A stretch of 64,000 nucleotides of DNA from Mariaggregatimicrobium sp964498785 (GTDB lineage: Bacteria; Zhuqueibacterota; Zhuqueibacteria; Thermofontimicrobiales; Thiofontviventaceae). Below the pieces are notes generated by a model, which was given only the letters and a program-made list of their open reading frames with translations, searched no databases and was not told the origin of the DNA. The translations under genes were made by a program, and so were the position numbers. Positions 53,085-62,000 of this stretch are shown here, piece by piece (position 1 is the stretch's first letter; every line of letters begins with the position of its first letter). The DNA lies in NCBI GenBank assembly GCA_964498785.1, contig CAZCJL010000003.1:62001-126000 (forward strand). Direction: 5' to 3'.

Positions 53085-56000
53085 ATGAATTTTAATAAAA
53101 AGATGATCGGTTTATTCGGGGGGCTGTTAATAGCCTTTTGGAGTAATATGTCTCAAGCAGGAAATTTATCATCTGTAACGGTTACTCCGCGCGATCCGGC
53201 GGCAGGAGAAGAAAGTATTTATGACTTTACTTTTACGACGTCAGATACGGGCAACGGAACAGACGTCGGTATTCCGGCGGATGGCAAAATCGCATTTACC
53301 TTTCCGGCTGGTTTCGATATTTCCATTGCTGTAATTGCTAATTTAACATTGTCAGGAGGAACTGCAGGGGGCTTCTCTTCTATTGGTACATCCGGAAATA
53401 CGATTACTTTGGAACGCGATTCCACAGGAAGTGATATCGGGGATAGCACCGAGGTGACTGTTAGGATAGCAAACATTGAAAATAGCCAGACAGCTTCCAA
53501 TTACACTGTATCAGTTGAAACAAGAAAAAACGACGATACTATCATTGATTCAGGAACTTCGGCGTTTTTTAGCATTTCCCACGCAGTGCTTGATCATTTG
53601 AGTTTTAATGCAATTTCAAACAAAACGGCCGGAACACCGTTTACAATTACTATTCATGCGTTAGATGCCTACAATAATGTGGTTACTAATTTTACATCTT
53701 CAGCGACACTTGGCGATCGCACAGGAACGATTTCTCCGACTTCGACGAATAATTTTATTGCCGGACAATGGACAGGCAATGTTACAATTACCAGAACATA
53801 TACAAATAACACTATCACTGCGACGTCTGGTGGCGATGCCGGAACATCGAATACATTCAATGTGCTTCCAGGTGCTATCGATCGATTTGAGTTTTCTTCA
53901 ATTTCCAGTCCCAAAACTGCAGGCACTGCTTTTAATATTGTCATTACCGCGTATGATGCAAACGATAATGTTGTTACTAGTTTTACCGATCCGGTTACCT
54001 TAAATGATAACACTGGAACTATTCAACCAACAACAACAGGATCATTTACTTCTGGTCAATGGTCAGGGAATGTAACCATTACTAAAAAACTAACAGATGT
54101 GGCAATAACTGCGACGAATAACGGATCCGGCGGTCAGTCAAATAATTTTAACGTTCAGGCTGCTGCGCTGGATCATTATCTGATATCGAATGTTTCGCAT
54201 CAAACAGCAGGTGTGCCATTTACAATTACCGTTCGGGCACAGGATACGTATAATAACACCGTGGATAATTTTACAGGCACAGTAGATATTTCGGATTTAA
54301 CTGGTGTTGTTTCTCCCACAACATCGGGGAGTTTTTCAAATGGCGTCTGGTCCGGTGATGTAACAATTAATCAATCATTTACGAATAATATTATCACTGT
54401 TACCCGGTCATCCGGAGGTTCTCAAAACGGGAGTTCAAATGGATTTAATGTAAATGCGGCGGCTCTGGATCATTTTGACTTTGCTACCATTTCATCTCCT
54501 CAAACAGCGGGTACTGATTTTACCATTACCATTACAGCAAAAGATGCAAACAATAATACGATTACTTCATTCACAGAGACGGCGAACCTGAATGACGAGA
54601 CGGCTACAATTTCTCCATCTGTGACAGGTGCGTTTGTTAATGGTGTTTGGTCGGGAGCGGTTCGGATAACGGAAACAAGAAGCGGGAATTCGATCACAGC
54701 AATCAGCAGCGGGAAAAGTGGTACTTCGAATTCATTTGATGTAAATGCGGGAGCACTGCATCATTTTACATTTTCAACAGTTGCAAGTCCACAAACAGCA
54801 GGCCAGGCTTTCACAGTAACGATTACAGCAGAAGATGTCTACAATAACCAGGTTACCTCATTTAATCAAAGTGTTGATTTAGATGATAATACAGGCACTT
54901 TAAATCCGTCAACAACCGGAAATTTTACTGATGGCCAGTGGTCAGGTTCTGTCTCTATTACACAGAGCCAGAAAGATGTGATGATTAATGCTGATTATGG
55001 TGGTTTAATCGGGCAATCAAATAAATTTAACGTTGATCATAGCGTTTTAGATAATTTTATTCTTTCTTCAATTAGTACACAAGCAGCCGGAGAACCATTT
55101 GTTATTTCCGTAACTGCAAGGGACGCCTACAACAATCGAGTCGAATCTTTTACAGGTACTGTTTCAATAAGTGATTTATCCGGTACCATTTCGCCGACAA
55201 CGAGTGGAAATTTTACTGAAGGTATGTGGTCAGGAACAGTGAATATCAGCACTACATATTCCAATAATAGAATTTCCGTGACCCGATCCGGTGGTTCTGA
55301 ATCTGGCAGTTCCAATTTATTCGATGTCGTTGCCGGGCAGGTTGATCATTTTCGGATTTCAAATATCACAAGTCCTAAAACTGCAGGAACGCCTTTTCAA
55401 CTTACTATTACCGCAGAAGATGTCAACAATAGTACAGTCTCTGATTTTGCCGGAACAGTTAACTTAACAGATAATACAGGCACTATTACTCCACAAACAA
55501 CTGGTAATTTTAATAATGGAGTATGGTCAGGTGATGTTACAATAACGAAAAGCATGAGTAGTGATGTAATTACCGTATCGGGTAGTGGAAGGTCTGGGAA
55601 TTCAAATAGTTTTAATGTTCAGGCAGCCAGTGTGCATCATTTTACCTTCAATACTATTGCGAGTCCGCAGACTGCAGGTCAAAATTTTAGTATAATAATG
55701 ACTGCAAAAGATGTACACGACAACACCGTAACATCGTTTAATCAGACTGTTGATTTATCTGACTTCACCGGGACGATTTCGCCGACAACCTCTGGCAATT
55801 TTGCTGATGGGGTGCGGACCCAAAGCGTTCAAATAACTGATGCGGAAAACAATGTTTATATTAGCGCAAATTATAACGGCGCTTCTGGTTCTTCAAATAT
55901 TTTTAATGTTGATGCTGCTGCGTTGCACCATTTTTCAATCGGGACGATTAGCACACAGCAGGCTGGCGTGCCGTTCGCTTTGACGATCACTGCTCGTGAT

Positions 56001-59000
56001 GAATTCAATAATTTACGAACTCAATTCGAAGGCACGGTAGATATTACTGATGATACCGGCACTATTTCACCGTCCGTAAGCACAAATTTTTCAAGCGGAC
56101 AATGGACGGATAATGTGATAATTACCCAGGCACAGGATAATAATGTTATTACTGTCCAGCGCAGCGGTGGTTCGGAAAGCGGGACTTCAAATAGTTTCAA
56201 TGTGATTTCGAGTGCTGTGGATCATTTTGATATTGCTACAATCTCCAGCCCACAGACTGCAGGAGTCCCTTTTATAATTACAATTACCGCGAAAGATGGA
56301 CAGAACAACACAGTTACCAGTTTCACTGGTACCGGAACCTTAAGCGATGAATCCGGAACATTGACTCCGTCGACGACCGGAAGTTTTTCCAATGGTGTGT
56401 GGTCAGGTGATGTGACGATTACAAAGAGTTGGAGCGGAAATTCAATTACGATTACGAGCAGTGGGAAAGCTGGAACGTCGAATGATTTTAATGTAAGCCA
56501 TGCTGATTTGGATCATTTCAGATTCGCGACAGTTGGTAGTCCGCGTACAGCCGGAACACCATTTAATATTACACTTTATGCAGAAGATGAATTTAATAAC
56601 AGGGTCACTTCTTTTTCCAGTTATGTAAATATTAATGATAACACAAGCACTATAAATCCGACCGTTAGCGGGAATTTCAGTAACGGAGCATGGTCGGGTT
56701 CGGTTAGTATTACAAAAAGTGCGAATGATGTGTACATCACGGTGAGTCGGCTGGGTCGTAGCGGCCAATCAAATTTATTTAACGTTTCTGCTGCTTTATT
56801 GGATCATTTTACAATTGGTTCAATTTCCACCCAGGCTGCCGGAGAGCCGTTTCCGATATCTGTAACTGCACAGGATGTGTTTGGAAATACTCGCGTACAA
56901 TTTACCGGTACTGTGAATATCAGTGATTTGACAGGGACAATTTCGCCAACAGTGAGTGGAAGTTTTATTCAGGGACAATGGACAGGAAATGTGGTAATTA
57001 GCCAGGCACAACAGGATAATCAAATTTCGGTTGTTCGTACGGGCGGTACGGAAAACGGTTCTTCGGTGCAATTCGATGTAATTTCGAGTACCGTTGATTA
57101 TTTTGAAATAAGTACTATTAGCAGCTCACAGACGGCCGGTGTTCCTTTTAATGTGATTATTACAGCCAAAGATAATCAAAATAATACAGTTACTGATTTT
57201 AGCGGGACTGGTGTTTTGACAGATGAGACAGGGAGTCTGTTACCAACGGAAACAGGAAGCTTTAGCGGTGGAGTTTGGAGCGGAAGTTTAACAATCACAG
57301 AAAGTGGAAGCGGAAATAAAATTACGATTACCAGCAGTGGGAAGGCTGGAAATTCGAATACTTTTACAGTGACTCCGGCTGGTTTAGATCATTTTCGGTT
57401 TGGCCCTGTTGGAAGCCCACAGGAAGCTGGCACTAACTTTAGTTTGTCGATTTATGCGGAAGATGAATTTAATAACAGGGTGACTTCATTTACTGATTAT
57501 GTAAATTTAATTGAAAGTACTGGTACGATCAGTCCAGGTGTGACAGGTAATTTTTCTTCCGGCGCCTGGAATGGCAATGTCAGAATAACGAAAAGTGCAA
57601 GCGATCTTGTAATTACAGCCAGTCGATCCGGGAGTAGCGGGGAAACAAATCAGTTTAATGTGATAGCGGCTCCGCTTCATCATTTTACGCTTGGAACAAT
57701 CAGTACCCAGGCTGCTGGAGAACCTTTTACAGTATCAGTAACAGCTCGTGATATCTATGAAAATGTAAGAACTCAGTTTACGAGTACAGTGGATATGAGC
57801 GATTTGACAGGAACAATTACTCCGACAGTCAGTGGCAATTTTAGCCAGGGACAATGGACCGGGAATGTAGTAATAACAAATTCATATCAAAATGATCAGA
57901 TAACAGTCACTCGTTCCGGTGGATCAGAAAGTGGCACATCGTTGGTGTTTGATGTTATCTCTAGTTCTGTTGATCATTTTGTCGTTAATACAATAAGCTC
58001 GCCTCAGCAAGCAGGAGCACAATTCAGTATTACCATTACTGCTAAAGATGCACAAAATAATACAGTTACAGATTTCAATGGCACTGCGGTACTTAGCGAT
58101 CAGACAGGAACAATAACACCCACAGTGACAGGTAATTTTAACAGCGGAGTATGGACGAGTAATATTACCATTACGAAAAGTCGTTCAAATAATACTATTA
58201 CGGTAACAAGCAGTGGCAAGGCAGGAACTTCGAATGAATTTAATGTAATCCATACGGATTTGGACCATTTTGCATTTTCAACGATTAATAGTCCGCAAAT
58301 TGCCGGTTCTGCATTTTTAATCGGAATAACTGCTCAAGATAGGTATGATAATGTTGTAACATCCTTTAATAGTTACGTAAGCTTAAGCGAACAGACTGGC
58401 ACAATATCGCCCAGTACGACCAATAATTTTTCAAATGGGCAATTGTCTCAAACAGTGATAATCACAAAGGCTCAAAGTGATCTAAGAATTTCGGCTGCAA
58501 GTTCAGCGAAAAGCGGCCAATCCAATATTTTTAATGTTGTTGCCGGTTCATTACAAAGTTTTGATATTTCTTCGATTAGTACGCAGGCGACAGGCGAACC
58601 TTTCTCAATTTCCTTAACAGCAAGAGACGCCTATTCTAACGTCGCAAAGGCGTTCACGGGAACAGTTGATGTCTTGGATTTGACAGGGACGGTAACTCCT
58701 GATATCAGTGATAATTTTTCGGAAGGAAAATGGACAGGTAATGTCATGATCACTCAGAAAATGACAAACAACAGAATAACTGTTACAAGAACAGGTGGTT
58801 CTCAACTGGGACAATCGAACTTCTTCAATGTCATTTCCAGTGATGTTGATCATTTTGTGATCAACAATATTTCAAGTCCTAAAACCGCAGGAGATACGTT
58901 TTCGATTACAATCACTGCCGAAGATGGTGATAACAATATCGTTGATAGTTTTAATGGTACAGCAACATTAAGTGACTTTACGAACACGATTTCACCATCG

Positions 59001-62000
59001 ACTACCGGAAATTTTTCAAGTGGTGTCTGGACTGGCAACGTTTCAATTTTACAAAGTTTTGAAGATAATATAATTACAGTAACCAGCAGTGGAAAAGCAG
59101 GAAATTCCAATTCGTTCGCTGTTATTCATAATGATTTAGATCATTTTTCATTCGCTTCAATTACCAGTCCGCAAACCGCTGGAGAGAATTTTAGCATTTC
59201 TGTCACTGCTCAAGATCAATACAACAATACGGTCAAAAATTTTGTTAGTACTGTTCAATTAACAGACAACACGACGACAATTTCACCGACAGTAAGTGGT
59301 AATTTTACAAATGGTTCATGGTCTGGCACAGTCAGAATTACAAAGAGTCAAAACGACGTGAAAATAACGGCAACCGGATCTCAAAAGACAGGTAGTTCAA
59401 ATAGTTTTAATATCAGAGCAAATTCACTGGAGCGTTTCCGAATTGCAACTATTAACACCCAGGCAGCAGGCGAACCATTTCCGTTATCAGTAACTGCACT
59501 TGATCTATATAATAATGTAGCAACATCATTTTCCGGTGTCATTAATATTTCGGATTTAACCGGAACGATTTCGCCGACGACCAGCGAAAATTTTTCATCC
59601 GGGCTGTGGACTGGTAATCTTTCGGTGACTTCGGTTCGGGAAGATAACAGAATTACCGTTATTGATCCGGCTTCTTCAAAAAACGGAGAATCCAATTTGT
59701 TTGATGTGATTTCCAGTGATGTAGATCATTTTATCATCAGTAATATTACAAGCCCTAAAACCGCCGGCGTCCCTTTTCAAATAACAATAACCGCGCAGGA
59801 TCGAGATAATAACACTGCCACAAATTTTACCGGCACTGTATCAATCACGGATATCACTGCGACTCTGGAACCGACATCGACGCCCAATTTTACAGCCGGT
59901 GTCTGGACAGGGAATGTTAAAATCACAAAGGCTAAAGTGAATGACAAAATCACCGCTACTGCTCTGGGCAAAGCCGGTGTTTCCAACGAATTCACTGTTA
60001 TTCATGGATTTTTAGATCGATTTGTTATCGAATCGATTCCCAGTCCTCAAGTGGCCGGAAATCCGTTTCTGTTAAAAATTACAGCCAAAGATTCAATGGA
60101 TAATACAGTCAATAATTTTGCAAGTTATGTGAATCTTTCAGATAATACAAATACAATTTCACCTTTGGTGTCGGGGAACTTTACGACGGGACAATGGTCG
60201 GGAAATATTCAGATTACAAAGAGCCACCCTAATGTTATTATAACTGCGTCACGGTTTAATAGTACAGGTGTTTCAAATAGTTTTTGGGTAAAGCCGAATT
60301 CTGTGGACTATTTGAAAATTACCGATGCCGCAGGAGGAAATGGCCAGGAAATTGGTAGTCGGACGCTGTCATTAGATGAAACATTGAAATTATATGCATC
60401 GGGATTTGATAACTATAATAATTATGTTCGTGATGTCACTGCCAATTGGGGCGTTACCGGAGAATTAGACGCTCCTTCTCCGCTTATTGGTGAATGGACA
60501 GAATTTGACCCGCAAAGCCCGGGAACAAGCGGGAAAATTTATGCTGATAGCCTGACGTTGCAGGCAGATACTACCGGGACAATTACTGTCGGTTCAATTT
60601 CATTTGTAAAAATTAGAACTGCACCAGGTGGACAGGGTGTAGAATTAGCTGACACAACAATCACGGCTGACGATGAAATTACGCTTTATTGTGCGGGCTA
60701 TGATGCAGGATCAAATTATATCGGAGATGTGTTTGTCCGATGGGAATCGACTGGCAGTTTAGAACCCGTGGTCGATGATAGCAGTGCCTGGATTCGTTAT
60801 AATCCGACATTAGCCCCAACAACAGGAACAATCAGAGTTATTCACCCTGTCGCAACTGACGATGAAACCGGGACAATTAACGTAGTTCCGGGAGCTCCGT
60901 TTACCGACATTACTTTAACACCCGATCCACCAGTGTTACCAGCGGACGGATTGAGCGTGTCTGTTATTCGATCCAATATAATTCTGGATGCAGATTCAAA
61001 CGCAGTTGCCAAAAATTCATTATTTACTGTTGCAACTGATCTTGGTACAATCACAAGCCCGGATATTAGTTCAAGATATCCAGGACGGCAGGTCGCGGCA
61101 GATGATTCCGGGAAAATATCGTTTGTGTTGCAGGCGCCATTAACTGGTGGGATGGCAAAAATTTCGGTGAGTTGCCCGGTGGGGAGCGCAACGGGATATA
61201 CGAATGTCATCATTTCCAGCTTAAATATCTTATCCGTAAATAGTACTAAAATGACAGTCTCTCAGGGGCAAAAAGCTGTACCGGTAACAATGACCGTTGA
61301 GAATATCGGGACAAGCACGGTCACGGATCTGGATGCAGAATTGACATTCACAGGCCCGGCTCCGTTATTCGAGAACAGAAAAGATGATTTTCCGGTTGTC
61401 GTGCGAATTGATACATTTACAAATTTTCCCGGAGGAGCCACAAGAACGTTGCTGTTTAATGTTGATGTGAGCATTTCTGCTCATCTGGATTCAGTGACCA
61501 TAGATGGGATTATTACCGGGATGATGCAAGGATCGGTTGTCAGAGGACAGGAGGCAGTTGTTAATGATTCGTGGCTCGTTCAGTCTCCGGCGAATGTACA
61601 GATACAAAGTGTATCGTCTCTGTTGGATACTGTTTCCCAGGGACAGGAAAATGTTATTGTGTCGATGGATGTGATGAATACGGGGCAGGCAACAGCCAGA
61701 GTTGTAAAAGATACATTGAGTTTAATACTTCTGCCGCAGTTACAAAACGTCACGTCCGAATATACCATTATTTCCTGGCCTCAGAATCCGGAATTTATTC
61801 AGGGAGATTCTGTAAAGACATTTAATTTTTACGTACATGTTTTTCCTCAAGCAACCCTCGGTAATGTAAATATTGACGGCAGAGTTACCGTGGCAGATGT
61901 TAATACAGACTCCCTTATAAGTGATACTAGCGCGGACGATTCGACACATACCTGGTTTATTAAGGAAGCTCCATTGGTTGGTATTCAATCATTTCGGCCT

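Noticed and set aside
53589..60302. A CRISPR array or non-coding satellite
   Set aside because: The repeats are in frame, diverged and without stops, and each unit makes a protein domain.
53219..61988. Many reverse-strand open frames inside the giant gene
   Set aside because: They recur at the same phase in each repeat, have no ribosome-binding sites and are shadows of the repeated plus-strand coding sequence.
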